DNA of 14,762 nucleotides from Actinomycetes bacterium (GCA_029778515.1 JAKOQD010000177.1:1-14762), one strand, 5' to 3'; shown: positions 1-9,331, counted from the stretch's first letter. Program-made: numbers and translations. The notes: generated by a model not told the origin, from the sequence alone.

Positions 1-2150
1 CCGGTCACCCCGGACGTCGCCCTCCCCATCGGACGCAACTGCTCGTCGTCGGCCGCGAACCGGATCGCCTGGCCCTTCTTCGACACCAACAGCACATCGT
101 CGACCGGCGAACACAGCGAGGCACCGATCAGCTCGTCGTCCGCGTCGCGGAAGTTAATCGCGATCACGCCGGCCTGCCGCGGCGAGTCGTACGCCCGCAG
201 CTCGGTCTTCTTCACCAGGCCGTTCTTCGTAGCCAGCAGCAGGTACGGCGCATCGTCGTAGGCCCGTAGCGTCAGTACCTCGGCGATCCGCTCGTCGGGC
301 AGGAAGCTCAGCAGCCCGGCCACGTGGCCGCCCTTCGCGTCCCGGCCGGCCTCCGGCAGCTGCCACACCTTCGCCCGGTACACCCGGCCGAGGTTGGTGA
401 AGAACAGGATCCAGTGGTGGCTGGTCGTCGCGAACAGGTGGTCGACCTCGTCGTCCGCCCGCAGCGTCGCCCCGCGGACGCCCTTGCCGCCACGCTTCTG
501 CGTCCGGTACAGGTCGGTGCGGGTGCGCTTCGCGTACCCGCCGCGGGTGATCGTCACCACCATGTCGTCGTCGGGAATGAAGTCCTCGTCCGACAGGTCG
601 CCGTCGGCCGCGATGATCCGCGTCCGCCGCTCATCGCCGTACTTGTCGACGATCTCGGCCAACTCGGTGCTGACGATCTGCCGCTGCCGCTCGGGCTTGG
701 CCAGGATGTCCTTCAGGTCCGCGATCGCGATCTCACGCGCTGCCAGGCGCTCGTTGATCTGCTGGATTTCCATCGAGGCCAGCCGGCGCAGCTGCTGGTC
801 GAGGATGAAGAGCGCCTGCGCGTCGTCGATGTCCAGCAGGTCCTTCAGGCCCTCGCGGGCCGCGTCCGCCGTGCGGGAAGCCCGGATCAGCGCCAGCACC
901 TCGTCCAGCCGGTTCAGCGCCTTCACCAGACCGCGGTCCAGGTGCGCCTTTGCTTCGGCCTCCTTCAGCCGGAACGCCGTCCGCCGCTGGATCACCTGAA
1001 TCTGGTGCCGCACCCAGTACGTGATGAACTGGTCCAACCGCAGCGTCCGCGGCACCTCGTCCACCAGCGCCAGCATGTTGCAGCCGAACGTGTCCTGCAG
1101 CTGGGTGTGCTTGTACAGGTTGTTCATCACCACGCGCGGCTGGGCGTCCCGCTTCAGCAGGATCACCAGGCGCTGCCCGGTACGAGCGGACGAGTCGTCG
1201 CGAATGTCGGCGATCCCGCTCAGCTTGCCCGCGTTGACCAGCTCGGCGATCTTCACCGCGAGATTGTCCGGGTTGCACATGTGCGGCAGCTCGGTGACCA
1301 CCAGCTGGGTGCGTCCGTTCTTGTCCTCTTCGATGTCGATGACCGCCCGCATGATCACCGAGCCGCGACCGGTGCGGTACGCGTCCTCGATGCCCTTACG
1401 GCCAACGATCAGCGCGCCGTTGGGGAAGTCCGGGCCCTTCACCCGCTCCATGGCGGCCTCGAGCAGCTCTTCCTTGGACGCTTCGGGATGCTCCAGCGAC
1501 CACTGCACCGCGGACGCGACCTCGCGCAGGTTGTGCGTCGGGATGTTCGTGGCCATGCCCACCGCGATGCCGGTCGAACCGTTCACCAGCAGGTTCGGGA
1601 ACCGCGCCGGCAGCACGGTCGGCTCCATCTCGCGGTTGTCGTAGTTCGGCTTGAAGTCGACGGTGTCCTCGGTGATGTCGCGGACCATCTCCATCGACAG
1701 CGGCGCCATCTTGCACTCGGTGTACCGCATCGCCGCGGCCGGGTCGTTACCCGGCGAGCCGAAGTTGCCCTGCCCGGAAACCAGCGGCGCGCGCATCACC
1801 CACGGCTGCGCCAGCCGCACCAGGGTGTCGTAGATCGCCGAGTCGCCGTGCGGGTGGTACAGACCCATCACTTCGCCGACCACGCGGGAGCACTTGTTCC
1901 AACCGCGGTCGGGACGGTAGCCGCCGTCGTACATCGCATACAGGACGCGGCGGTGCACCGGCTTCAGCCCGTCGCGGACGTCGGGCAGCGCCCGGCCCAC
2001 GATCACGCTCATCGCGTAGTCGAGGTAGGACCGCTGGATCTCGACCTGTAGGTCGATCTCCTCGGTCTTCGCCTCGGTCGGCGCAAGGGCGTCATTCTCG
2101 GGGACGGTTTCGAGCTCGACGTCAGTAGGTTCGTCGGGGCCGTCGGTCAT
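1..2150 (-). CDS. gyrA: DNA gyrase subunit A, 3' end cut by window edge
   Basis: Breakage-reunion subunit of DNA gyrase, which introduces negative supercoils as an A2B2 enzyme with GyrB. The minus frame stays open for 716 codons from the ATG at 2150 to the window edge. Seen: the N-terminal block [20 protein letters not shown]; a quinolone-determining segment HGDSAIYDT with Ser104 and Asp108 (E. coli Ser83 and Asp87 equivalents, both the sensitive type); the catalytic tyrosine in AAAMRYTE (Tyr143); and the GyrA box QKRGGKG at residues 551-557, the start of the DNA-wrapping C-terminal domain. The missing part is the rest of that beta-pinwheel. The start is backed by GGAG seven bases upstream and leaves about 30 non-conserved residues before the family core. 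It lies 95 bp after gyrB on the same strand, so the two are probably co-transcribed, though a hairpin lies between them. Confidence 0.97.
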   Translation of the reverse strand, partial: MTDGPDEPTDVELETVPENDALAPTEAKTEEIDLQVEIQRSYLDYAMSVIVGRALPDVRDGLKPVHRRVLYAMYDGGYRPDRGWNKCSRVVGEVMGLYHPHGDSAIYDTLVRLAQPWVMRAPLVSGQGNFGSPGNDPAAAMRYTECKMAPLSMEMVRDITEDTVDFKPNYDNREMEPTVLPARFPNLLVNGSTGIAVGMATNIPTHNLREVASAVQWSLEHPEASKEELLEAAMERVKGPDFPNGALIVGRKGIEDAYRTGRGSVIMRAVIDIEEDKNGRTQLVVTELPHMCNPDNLAVKIAELVNAGKLSGIADIRDDSSARTGQRLVILLKRDAQPRVVMNNLYKHTQLQDTFGCNMLALVDEVPRTLRLDQFITYWVRHQIQVIQRRTAFRLKEAEAKAHLDRGLVKALNRLDEVLALIRASRTADAAREGLKDLLDIDDAQALFILDQQLRRLASMEIQQINERLAAREIAIADLKDILAKPERQRQIVSTELAEIVDKYGDERRTRIIAADGDLSDEDFIPDDDMVVTITRGGYAKRTRTDLYRTQKRGGKGVRGATLRADDEVDHLFATTSHHWILFFTNLGRVYRAKVWQLPEAGRDAKGGHVAGLLSFLPDERIAEVLTLRAYDDAPYLLLATKNGLVKKTELRAYDSPRQAGVIAINFRDADDELIGASLCSPVDDVLLVSKKGQAIRFAADDEQLRPMGRATSGVT

Positions 2151-2190
2151 TCGGGTTCTCCTACGAGAGTTGTTCGTACTGGAACGATCC

Positions 2191-2232
2191 CTGAGCTTGT
2201 CGAAGGGTGGTCCGGGGCTTCGTCAAGCTCAG
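2191..2232. repeat. Long imperfect inverted repeat in the gyrB-gyrA spacer
   Basis: TGAGCTTGTCGAAG (2192-2205) pairs with CTTCGTCAAGCTCA (2218-2231) with one T-T mismatch, and C2191 with G2232 extends it to a 15-pair stem around a 12-base loop. It starts 14 bases past the gyrB stop. The arm resembles a short dispersed intergenic repeat (CCCTTCGACAAGCTCAGGG type) that I recall from several high-GC genomes. In the gyrB-gyrA transcript it would fold into a strong hairpin. There is no following T tract, so a simple intrinsic terminator is doubtful; it could be a stability or partial-termination element. Confidence 0.8.
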
Positions 2233-2245
2233 CCATCGTCAAAGG

Positions 2246-4264
2246 TCAGATGTCGAGGAAGCGGACGTCCTTGGCGTTGCGCTGAATGAAGCTGCGGCGC
2301 TGCTCGACGTCCTCACCCATCAGGATCGAGAACATCTGGTCGGCGGCGGCGGCGTCCTCCAGCGTCACCTGCAACAGCGAGCGCTTGTCCGGATCCATGG
2401 TGGTGTCCCACAGGTCTTCGGCGTTCATCTCGCCGAGGCCCTTGTAGCGCTGGATCGGGTTCACGCTCGGCAGCTTCTTGCCGGCCTCGATCCCGGTGTC
2501 CCGCAGCCGGTCCCGCTCCTCGTCGGAGTAGGCCAGCTCATGCGGGGCGTTCGACCAGCGCAGCCGGAACAGCGGCGGCTGCGCCAGGTAGATGTGGCCG
2601 GCGTTGATCAGCGGCTTCATGAACCGGAACAGCAGCGTGAGCAACAGCGTGCGGATGTGCGCGCCGTCCACGTCCGCGTCCGCCATCAACACGATCTTGT
2701 GGTATCGCAGCTTGTCAACGTCGAAATCGTCCTGCACACCGGTGCCCAGGGTGTTGAAGATCGCCTCGACCTCCTTGTTCTGCAGGATCTTGTCCAGCCG
2801 GGCCTTCTCGACGTTCAGGATCTTGCCGCGGATCGGCAGGATCGCCTGCGTGCGGGGGTCGCGTCCGCCCTTCGCCGAGCCGCCGGCGGAGTCGCCCTCG
2901 ACGATGAACACCTCGCACTCCTTCGGCTCGGTGGACGAGCAGTCGGAGAGCTTGCCGTACTGGCCCTTGTTTAGCAGGCCCTTGCGGCTGCGGGCCAGGT
3001 CGCGGGCCTTGCGGGCAGCTACCCGGGCGCTGGCAGCGGCCTGGCTCTTGCGGACGATGTCCTTGCCGTCGGCAGGGTTCTTCTCGAACCAGTCACCGAG
3101 CAGGTCGTTGACCACCTTCTGCACGAATGAACGTGCCTCGGTGTTGCCCAGCTTGGTCTTGGTCTGGCCCTCGAACTGCGGCTCGGACAGCTTCACCGAG
3201 ATGATCGCGGTCAGGCCCTCACGAATGTCGTCGCCGGAGACCCGGTCCTCGCGCTTCTTGATCATCCCCCAGGTCTCACCCCACTTGTTGACCGTGTTGG
3301 TCAGCGCGGCGCGGAAGCCCTCCTCGTGGGTGCCGCCCTCGTGGGTGTTGATCGTGTTGGCGAAGGTGTGCACGCTCTCGTTGAAGGACGTGTTCCACTG
3401 CATCGCCACTTCGAGGCTCATCCGCTGCTCCTCGGCGGCCTGCTCGATGGCGATGACGCTGCCGTGGATGGTGTCCTTGCTGCCGGTCAGGTACTTCACG
3501 TAGTCGATCAGGCCGTCGGTGTACTGGAAGGTCTGTGAGCGCTGCTCGACGTCGTCGTTGTCATCGTCGTCGGTGTCGGACTCCTGGGTCCGCTCGTCGA
3601 CGATGTTGATCTTGAGGCCCTTGTTGAGGAACGCCATCTCGCGGAAGCGGGTGGCCAGGGTCTCGTAGGAGTAGTTGGTGGTCTCGAAGATCTCCGGGCT
3701 GGCGTAGAAGGTGACCGTCGTGCCGGTCTCCTCGGTGGGCTCCAGCTGCTCCAGCGGCGCGTCCGGATCGCCGAGGCTGAAGGACTGGCGCCAGTGGTAG
3801 CCGTCGCGATTGACGTCGACGGTGAGCTTGGAGCTCAGCGCGTTCACCACCGAGACACCCACGCCGTGCAGCCCGCCGGACACCTTGTAGCCACCGTCGC
3901 CGAACTTGCCGCCGGCGTGCAGGATCGTCAGCGCGACGGTTAGCGCGGAGATCTTCTCCTTTGGGTGTTCCTTGACCGGGATGCCGCGGCCGTTGTCGAC
4001 CACCTGGATGCCGCCACCGTCCAGCAGACGCACGATGATGTTGTCGCAGTAGCCGGCCAGTGCCTCGTCCACCGCGTTGTCCACCACCTCGTAGACCAGG
4101 TGGTGCAGGCCCCGCTCACCGGTCGAGCCGATGTACATGCCCGGACGCTTGCGTACCGCGTCCAGGCCTTCGAGGACAGTGATCGCGGACGCGTCGTAGC
4201 TGCCTTCGGCTACGTGTGCGGCTTCCGCAGCGGTTATGGCAGCGACGATCGGCTCGTCAGTCAC
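2246..4264 (-). CDS. gyrB: DNA gyrase subunit B
   Basis: ATPase subunit of DNA gyrase. With the start chosen here it is 672 residues, normal for actinobacteria. Seen in order: the GHKL ATPase motifs [10 protein letters not shown] (about 59-68), DNGRGIPV (90-97) and [15 protein letters not shown] (130-144); the transducer QTK loop in [10 protein letters not shown] (365-374); the TOPRIM block [10 protein letters not shown] (456-465) with metal-binding DADVDG (529-534); and [10 protein letters not shown] (605-614). An unusually acidic stretch, [12 protein letters not shown] (about 229-240), sits before the transducer domain. The start is a choice. A GTG at 4264 has GAAGGG nine bases upstream and gives MTDEP; an in-frame ATG at 4285 ([12 protein letters not shown]) has a poorer site, and the ATG at 4378 adds a basic non-conserved tail. 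The neighbour downstream is gyrA; upstream is a 312-bp gap and then gnd. Confidence 0.97.
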   Translation of the reverse strand: MTDEPIVAAITAAEAAHVAEGSYDASAITVLEGLDAVRKRPGMYIGSTGERGLHHLVYEVVDNAVDEALAGYCDNIIVRLLDGGGIQVVDNGRGIPVKEHPKEKISALTVALTILHAGGKFGDGGYKVSGGLHGVGVSVVNALSSKLTVDVNRDGYHWRQSFSLGDPDAPLEQLEPTEETGTTVTFYASPEIFETTNYSYETLATRFREMAFLNKGLKINIVDERTQESDTDDDDNDDVEQRSQTFQYTDGLIDYVKYLTGSKDTIHGSVIAIEQAAEEQRMSLEVAMQWNTSFNESVHTFANTINTHEGGTHEEGFRAALTNTVNKWGETWGMIKKREDRVSGDDIREGLTAIISVKLSEPQFEGQTKTKLGNTEARSFVQKVVNDLLGDWFEKNPADGKDIVRKSQAAASARVAARKARDLARSRKGLLNKGQYGKLSDCSSTEPKECEVFIVEGDSAGGSAKGGRDPRTQAILPIRGKILNVEKARLDKILQNKEVEAIFNTLGTGVQDDFDVDKLRYHKIVLMADADVDGAHIRTLLLTLLFRFMKPLINAGHIYLAQPPLFRLRWSNAPHELAYSDEERDRLRDTGIEAGKKLPSVNPIQRYKGLGEMNAEDLWDTTMDPDKRSLLQVTLEDAAAADQMFSILMGEDVEQRRSFIQRNAKDVRFLDI

Positions 4265-4273
4265 GCAGGCTTT

Positions 4274-4279
4274 CCCTTC
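4274..4279 (-). promoter_or_regulatory. Ribosome binding site deciding the gyrB start
   Basis: Read on the minus strand, GAAGGG lies nine bases before the GTG at 4264. The motif would sit inside the coding region if the ATG at 4285 were used, which is why the GTG is preferred. This is an inference from spacing and sequence. Confidence 0.5.
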
Positions 4280-4332
4280 AGACATGGGCAAGCGCCGCCG
4301 AGGATGCTGGCGGCGCGCTCCGGAACGAACCG

Positions 4333-4338
4333 AGTCTA
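4333..4338 (-). promoter_or_regulatory. Candidate -10 element of the gyrB promoter
   Basis: The minus strand reads GCTAGACT, with TAGACT fitting the actinobacterial TANNNT form of a -10 hexamer. It would start transcription near 4326, giving a leader of about 60 bases before the gyrB GTG. No convincing TTGACA-like -35 lies 17-18 bases upstream. Since gyrB is preceded by the gnt operon rather than by dciA, it needs its own promoter if it is not to depend on gluconate-operon read-through. Confidence 0.35.
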
Positions 4339-4504
4339 GCGGATTCCGGCCAGAATTCGGGGCACGCCCGCTCAGCATTTGGCCCTGTGCGGCCAGCGGT
4401 GACGTTTCCGAGCCCCGATCAGGGGCCCACGCAAGGACGGGTACGCGTCCAGACCCCGCAGGCGGTCAAATCGGCCCGAACTGGCTGCTCGTCGCCGCCG
4501 AACG

Positions 4505-4561
4505 CAACTTCGCTCCCGAAGTTGGAGTGGACGGGCTGGACGGCGGACGGGTCCGCGTCCG
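4505..4561 (-). terminator. Two hairpins after gnd, possible operon terminator
   Basis: CGGACG (4544-4549) pairs with CGTCCG (4556-4561) around a 6-base loop, and CAACTTCG (4505-4512) pairs perfectly with CGAAGTTG (4517-4524) around a 4-base loop. The first begins 15 bases past the gnd stop. Neither is followed by a T tract on the minus strand, so they fit an actinobacterial stem-loop terminator without a U tail only loosely. Confidence 0.35.
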
Positions 4562-4576
4562 TGCGGGTCCAGTGGA

Positions 4577-5470
4577 TCAGGCCGGTGGCGGCGTGTGCAC
4601 CACCGCGTGACCGCCAAACTGGCCGCGCAGCGCCGACACCATCTGCATGCTCGGGCTGTTCGGCTGCCTGGACGAGAACCGGGCGAACAGGGACGCGGCC
4701 AGCACCGGCATCGGCACCGCGTTGTCGATCGCCTCCTGCAGCGTCCACCGGCCCTCGCCCGAATCAGTGGTGTACTCGTCCACGTCGGCCAGGCCCGGGT
4801 TCTCCTCAAGCGCCTTGACCAGCAGGTCGAGCAGCCAGGAGCGGACGACCGTGCCCCGCGTCCACGCCTTGAAGCAGCCGGCCACGTCGGTCACCGTGCC
4901 ATTTGTCTCCAGCAGCTCCCAGCCCTCGGCGTAGGCATGCATCAGGCCGTACTCGATGCCGTTGTGCACCATCTTGGCGTAGTGCCCGGCGCCCACCGCG
5001 CCAGCGTGGACGAAACCCTCGTCCCGCGGGCCGTCCGGACGCAGCGCGTCGAAGATCGGCATCACCCTGGCCACCTCGCCCGCTTCACCGCCGACCATCA
5101 GGCCGTAGCCGTTCTCAAGACCCCACACGCCGCCGGACACCCCACAGTCGAGGTAGCCGACGCCATGCTCGGCCAGCAGGGCGGAGTTGATCGCGTCGTC
5201 CTTGTAGTAGGAGTTGCCGCCGTCGATGACCACGTCCCCGGCTCCGAGCAACTCAGCAAGTTCGGCGACGGTGGCCTGGGTGGGCGCACCGGCAGGGACC
5301 ATCAACCACAACACCCGCGGACCGGCCAGCCGGTCGACCAGCTCGGCCAGGTCGGTGGTCTCGGAGACCGCCGGATTACGGTCGTAGCCGATCACCTCGT
5401 GGCCGGCACGGCGAAGGCGTTCCGCCATGTTGTGGCCCATCTTGCCGAGGCCGATCATTCCTAGCTGCAT
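4577..5470 (-). CDS. gnd: 6-phosphogluconate dehydrogenase, short decarboxylating type
   Basis: Oxidises and decarboxylates 6-phosphogluconate to ribulose-5-phosphate in the cytoplasm. At 297 residues it is the short form, not the roughly 470-residue E. coli type. Seen: a Rossmann motif GLGKMG (7-12); DGGNSYYKDD (83-92); substrate-site segment GVSGGVWGLENGYGLMVGG (110-128); catalytic Lys166 and Asn170 in HYAKMVHNGIEYG; and GEGRWTLQEAIDNAVPMP near the C-terminus. Asp30 at the end of the second beta strand (GYDRN), where NADP enzymes carry NRT, suggests NAD preference; this is inference. It overlaps the eda stop by 10 bases and has AGGGG upstream, so it is translationally coupled as the last gene of the gluconate operon. 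In streptomycetes a short gnd sits between dnaN and recF; that slot is empty here. Confidence 0.95.
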   Translation of the reverse strand: MQLGMIGLGKMGHNMAERLRRAGHEVIGYDRNPAVSETTDLAELVDRLAGPRVLWLMVPAGAPTQATVAELAELLGAGDVVIDGGNSYYKDDAINSALLAEHGVGYLDCGVSGGVWGLENGYGLMVGGEAGEVARVMPIFDALRPDGPRDEGFVHAGAVGAGHYAKMVHNGIEYGLMHAYAEGWELLETNGTVTDVAGCFKAWTRGTVVRSWLLDLLVKALEENPGLADVDEYTTDSGEGRWTLQEAIDNAVPMPVLAASLFARFSSRQPNSPSMQMVSALRGQFGGHAVVHTPPPA

Positions 5471-6102
5471 GATGTCCCCTCTCGTCCGAGCGCCGCGGCG
5501 CGCCGGGCCAGTTCGGTGATACCCGTCCAGTCACGGGTGGTAACCAGTTCAGCAGGCGTCAGCCAAGTGCCGCCACAGACTGGCACAGTAGCGAGCGCGA
5601 GGAAGTCCGGTGCGGTGGCTTCGGTGATGCCGCCGGTCGGGCAGAACGATACGTCCGGAAATGGTCCGGCTAGGGCTTTCAGAACCGGGACGCCACCCGC
5701 AGCCACCGCGGGAAAGAACTTGCAGAACCGGTGGCCGTCCGCGTAGGCCAGCAACAATTCGGACGCGGTCGCAACGCCGGGCAGCAGCGGCAGACCCGCT
5801 TCCCGGCAGGCGGCGCCCAAGTCCTGGGTGTAGCCCGGCGAGACCGCGAAGGTGGCGCCCGCGTCCTTGGCCAGCGCCGCGTCGGCCGGCAGCCGGAGGG
5901 TACCGGCGCCCACGGTGGCCTCTGGCACCTCCGCGGCGATGGCTGCGATGGCGTGCGGAGCGGCCGGCGTCCGCAGGGTCACCTCGAGCGCTGACAGGCC
6001 GCCCGCGACCAGCGCTCGAGCCAGGTCGACGGCGATGCCGGCGTCCTCGATCACCAGCACCGGAATGATCGGTCCATGTCCGGACCAGGGTTCATGCGTC
6101 AT
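5461..6102 (-). CDS. eda: KDPG aldolase (2-dehydro-3-deoxyphosphogluconate aldolase)
   Basis: Last step of the Entner-Doudoroff route: splits 2-keto-3-deoxy-6-phosphogluconate into pyruvate and glyceraldehyde-3-phosphate. The protein is 213 residues, the length of E. coli Eda. Seen: the catalytic glutamate in LEVTLRT (Glu40), the Schiff-base lysine in CKFFPA (Lys128), the phosphate-binding CPTGGI (154-159) and GVATASE (109-115), all in the order expected of this class I TIM-barrel aldolase. Its ATG overlaps the edd stop as ATGA (6099-6102), and its own TAG overlaps the gnd start by 10 bases, so translation of the three genes is linked. E. coli Eda also acts on 4-hydroxy-2-oxoglutarate, a possible side activity here. 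Confidence 0.96.
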   Translation of the reverse strand: MTHEPWSGHGPIIPVLVIEDAGIAVDLARALVAGGLSALEVTLRTPAAPHAIAAIAAEVPEATVGAGTLRLPADAALAKDAGATFAVSPGYTQDLGAACREAGLPLLPGVATASELLLAYADGHRFCKFFPAVAAGGVPVLKALAGPFPDVSFCPTGGITEATAPDFLALATVPVCGGTWLTPAELVTTRDWTGITELARRAAALGREGTSCS

Positions 6103-7982
6103 TGCGTCACCAAATCCCGTCGGTAGGTCGTGTTGTCTGCAGCGGCTGGGTCGAGATCGTCGGTGAAGGGCAGCCAGCTGCAGGCGCCCTGTTCGGCGCC
6201 GGTCACACTGGCCCGCATGCCGGCGAACAGGTCGCGACCAAGGCCCAGCGGATGCGGCCCGTCCCAGCGTGCCCGCGTACGTTGCTCAAGGTCTACGGCC
6301 AGCACATCGATGGTGCCTGCGTTCGCGTCCAGCCGGATCAGGTCCCCGGTGCGCAGCTTCGCGCACGGCCCACCGGCCGCGGCTTCGGGGGTCAGGTGGA
6401 TAGCTGCCGGGATCCGTCCGGAAGCGCCGGACATCCGTCCGTCGGTCACCAGGGCGACCCGATGCCCGGCGGACTGCAGGACGCCGAGGATCGCGGTGAG
6501 CCGGTGTAGTTCGGGCATGCCGTTCGCGCGCGGCCCCTGGAAGCGGACGACCACCAAGACATCGCGGTCGAGATCGCCGCGCTGGAAGGCGGCCGCCACC
6601 TCGTCCTGGGAATCGGCGACGAAGGCTGGTGCCTCGATCACCCGGTGCTCGGGCGCCACCGCGGCGACCTTGATCACCGCGCGGCCCAGATTGCCGGCGA
6701 TTAGTGCCAGGCCGCCGGTGGTGTCGAACGGGTCGGCGCCACCGCGCAGCACCGCAGCGTCCGGTGTTTCCGCTGGTGGCGCGGCGAACCGCAACCCGCC
6801 CTCGACAAGTTCCGGACGCAGCGCCTGCGCGGCCAGCCCGCCGGCGTTGACGGTCGGCACGTCCGCGTGCAGGAGGCCAAGGTCGAGCAACTCGCGCAGC
6901 ACGAAGCCGGTGCCCCCGGCGCGCTCGAAGTCGTTGATATCGGCCTGGCCGTTCGGATAGATCCGCGCCAGCAGCGGTACCACCCCCGACAATTGGTCGA
7001 CATCGCTCCAGTCGAAGACGATGCCGGCCGCACGCGCTACGGCCACCCAGTGAATCAGGTGGTTGGTCGAGCCGCCGGTGGCCAGCAGTGTGACCAGTGC
7101 GTTCACGATCGACCGCTCGTCCACCAACTCCCCGATCGGAGTGAACCGGTCACCACCGGCCCGCACCTGCAACGCCGTCCGCACGGCCTGCCGGGTGAGT
7201 GCATCCCGCAGCGGCGAGTACGGCGGCACGAACGCCGCGCCGGGCACGTGCAGGCCCATGGCCTCCAGCAGCACCTGGTTCGAGTTCGCGGTGCCGTAGA
7301 AGGTGCAGGTGCCGGCGGAGTGGTATGCCTGTTGCTCGACCGCCAATAGCTCGTCGCGGGACGCGTCGCCCCGGACGTGGGCCTCGCGCACTTTGGCCTT
7401 GGCCGCGTTCGCGATGCCGCTCCCCATCGGCCCGGCGGGGACGAAGACACAGGGGACGTGGCCCGCGGAGAGGGCGCCGATCAGCATTCCCGGCACGATC
7501 TTGTCGCAGATGCCCATCAGCAGGGCCGCGTCGTACACGTCGTGGCTGAGCGCGATCGCCGTGCTCATCGCGATCACGTCCCGGCTGAACAACGACAACT
7601 CCATACCCACAGTGCCCTGGGTCACCCCGTCGCACATCGCCGGGGTGCCGCCGGCGACCTGGGCCGAGGCGCCGCCGCGGCGGGCCTCGTCCCGGATCAC
7701 GGCCGGATAGTCCTCGTACGGACGGTGCGCGGAGAGGACGTCGTTGTAAGCGGTGACGATCCCGAGATTCGGCCGGGCGGCCTTGAGCACGGCGAGCCGC
7801 TCCGATTCCGGGGAGGCGGCGAAAGCGTGCGCGAGGTTCGCGCAGCTCAGCCGCGTCCGGGAGTCGGCCCGCTCGGCGTCCGCGTGGATCCGATCGAGGT
7901 AGGCCCGCCGTCCGGCTCGGCTGCGCCGCCGGATTCGCTCGGTCACCTCGGCGACGACAGCCGGTGCAGGACTGGGGGACAT
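6099..7982 (-). CDS. edd: Phosphogluconate dehydratase
   Basis: Dehydrates 6-phosphogluconate to KDPG, the committing step of the Entner-Doudoroff pathway. It has 627 residues, slightly longer than E. coli Edd (603). It belongs to the IlvD/Edd family, and three cysteines in family motifs point to the iron-sulfur cluster: Cys117 in PAMCDGVTQG, Cys159 in the signature GICDKIVPG, and Cys226 in SAGTCTFYGTANSNQ. The last block, with the N-terminal RPNLGIVTAYNDVLSAH, fits Edd better than dihydroxy-acid dehydratase IlvD. The pairing with eda settles it. Its ATG shares one base with the gntP stop (TGATG), and its stop overlaps the eda start, so it sits mid-operon with no room for internal regulation. 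The cluster would make the enzyme oxygen-sensitive, as known for the family. Confidence 0.96.
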   Translation of the reverse strand: MSPSPAPAVVAEVTERIRRRSRAGRRAYLDRIHADAERADSRTRLSCANLAHAFAASPESERLAVLKAARPNLGIVTAYNDVLSAHRPYEDYPAVIRDEARRGGASAQVAGGTPAMCDGVTQGTVGMELSLFSRDVIAMSTAIALSHDVYDAALLMGICDKIVPGMLIGALSAGHVPCVFVPAGPMGSGIANAAKAKVREAHVRGDASRDELLAVEQQAYHSAGTCTFYGTANSNQVLLEAMGLHVPGAAFVPPYSPLRDALTRQAVRTALQVRAGGDRFTPIGELVDERSIVNALVTLLATGGSTNHLIHWVAVARAAGIVFDWSDVDQLSGVVPLLARIYPNGQADINDFERAGGTGFVLRELLDLGLLHADVPTVNAGGLAAQALRPELVEGGLRFAAPPAETPDAAVLRGGADPFDTTGGLALIAGNLGRAVIKVAAVAPEHRVIEAPAFVADSQDEVAAAFQRGDLDRDVLVVVRFQGPRANGMPELHRLTAILGVLQSAGHRVALVTDGRMSGASGRIPAAIHLTPEAAAGGPCAKLRTGDLIRLDANAGTIDVLAVDLEQRTRARWDGPHPLGLGRDLFAGMRASVTGAEQGACSWLPFTDDLDPAAADNTTYRRDLVTQ

Positions 7983-9316
7983 CAGACCACCAGGCTAAGC
8001 AGCATCACGCCGGCCAGGCCGGTCACCGACAGCACGGTCTCCATCAGCGACCAGGTCTTGAAGGTCTGGCCGACCGACATGCCGAAGTACTCCTTCACCA
8101 TCCAGAAGCCGGCGTCGTTGACGTGGCTGAGGAACACCGAGCCGGCCCCGATCGCCAGCACCATCAAGGCGGCGTGCGTCGGCGGCAGGCCGGCGGCCAG
8201 CGGCGCCATGATGCCGGACGCGGTGATGGTGGCGACGGTCGCGGAACCGGTGGCGAGGCGGATCAGCACGGCCACGATCCAGCCAGCCAGCAGCGGCGGC
8301 AGGGCCGCGTCCGCCAGGCCCTTGGCGATCACGTCCGCGATGCCGGAGTCGACCAGGGTCTGCTTGAAGCCACCGCCGGCGCCGACGATCAGCAGGATGC
8401 CAGCGATCGGACCGAAGGCCGAGCCGACCAGTTTGCTCACTTCGTCCCGAGTCTTCGAGAGCAGGAAGCCGAGCATGAACATGGCCGCGATGGTGGTGAT
8501 CGTCAACGCGATCAGCGGGGTGCCGACGAAAACCAGGGCGGCACCGAACGGGTTCTCCTCGGCGCCGGTCATTTCCACCACGGTGCGCGCCAGCATCAGG
8601 ATCACCGGCAGCAGGACGACGGTCAGCGCGGCGCCGAAGCTGGGCCGCTTGGCACCTTCCGCCGGTCCGCCGGAGCCCAGCAGGTCGGAGCGCGCCTCGA
8701 TCGGCACCCATTTCGCCATCACCTTGCCGAGCAGCGGGCCGGCGATGATCACACATGGGATTGCCACGAGCAGGCCGAGACCGAGGGTCAGGCCGAGGTT
8801 GGCGCCGAGGGCGTCGATCGCGATCAGCGGGCCGGGGTGCGGCGGCACCAGCCCGTGCAGGGCCGACAGGCCGGCCAGTGCCGGGATGCCCAGCAGCACC
8901 ACCGGAAGGTTGGCACGGCGAGCGGCAAACATCACGACCGGGATCAGGATGACCACGCCGACCTCGAAGAACAGCGGAATGCCGACGACGAAGGCGATCA
9001 ACGCCATCGCCCACGGCAGCCGTTGCAGCGGGGTTTTCGCGAGGATCGTGTCGACGATCACGTCCGCGCCGCCGGAGGAGACCAGCAGGGTGCCGATGAT
9101 CGCGCCGAGGATGATCAGCAGGCCCACGCCGGAAAGCGTCGACCCGAGCCCAGCGGTGAAGCTCTTGAAGAGGTCGGGGTAGGGGACGCCGGCGAAGATC
9201 GCCATCACGGCGGAACCGGCCATCAGCGAGAGGAAGGGGTGAACTTTCAGCCAGACGATCAGTACGACGATCGTCGCGATGCCGCCGAGAGCGGCCAGGA
9301 TTAGTGGTGTGGTCAT
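7982..9316 (-). CDS. gntP: Gluconate permease, GntP family
   Basis: Inner-membrane importer for D-gluconate, by family a proton symporter. It has 444 residues, the usual size. The chain is almost entirely hydrophobic segments separated by short loops, starting with membrane spans at about 4-24 and 26-44; I estimate 12-14 spans. Family hallmarks seen are GIPLFFEVGVVIL (112-124) and HGLVPPHPGP (154-163), the latter a substrate-path motif of GntP/GntT/GntU proteins. No signal peptide is needed. It starts 15 bases after the gntK stop behind GGAG six bases upstream, and its stop overlaps the edd start. The substrate is assigned from family and from the kinase and Entner-Doudoroff neighbours; related members carry idonate or other sugar acids. 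Confidence 0.93.
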   Translation of the reverse strand: MTTPLILAALGGIATIVVLIVWLKVHPFLSLMAGSAVMAIFAGVPYPDLFKSFTAGLGSTLSGVGLLIILGAIIGTLLVSSGGADVIVDTILAKTPLQRLPWAMALIAFVVGIPLFFEVGVVILIPVVMFAARRANLPVVLLGIPALAGLSALHGLVPPHPGPLIAIDALGANLGLTLGLGLLVAIPCVIIAGPLLGKVMAKWVPIEARSDLLGSGGPAEGAKRPSFGAALTVVLLPVILMLARTVVEMTGAEENPFGAALVFVGTPLIALTITTIAAMFMLGFLLSKTRDEVSKLVGSAFGPIAGILLIVGAGGGFKQTLVDSGIADVIAKGLADAALPPLLAGWIVAVLIRLATGSATVATITASGIMAPLAAGLPPTHAALMVLAIGAGSVFLSHVNDAGFWMVKEYFGMSVGQTFKTWSLMETVLSVTGLAGVMLLSLVV

Positions 9317-9331
9317 TGACGACTCCGTTGT

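Larger units (their letters stand above)
4265..4576. other. Non-coding gap between gnd and gyrB
   Basis: A 312-bp stretch between the gnd stop and the gyrB start. The reading frames crossing it are extensions or shadows of the neighbours and contain no family motif. It holds two short hairpins close to gnd and a candidate gyrB -10 element close to gyrB; the middle shows nothing recognisable. The gap probably ends the gluconate operon and launches the gyrase operon. Confidence 0.6.

Noticed and set aside
324..2051. 575-codon plus-strand open frame opposite gyrA
   Set aside because: It is the antisense shadow of a high-GC gene. Its composition is rich in Arg, Val, His, Gln and Leu with no family motif, while the opposite strand encodes unmistakable GyrA.
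4265..4378. N-terminal extension of GyrB starting at 4378 or 4285
   Set aside because: The added residues are basic and non-conserved, and the best-spaced ribosome site serves the GTG at 4264. The ATG at 4285 remains possible.
7377..9182. 601-codon plus-strand open frame opposite edd and gntP
   Set aside because: Low-complexity Ser/Ala/Thr/Arg composition caused by codon bias of the real minus-strand genes; it spans two unrelated genes.
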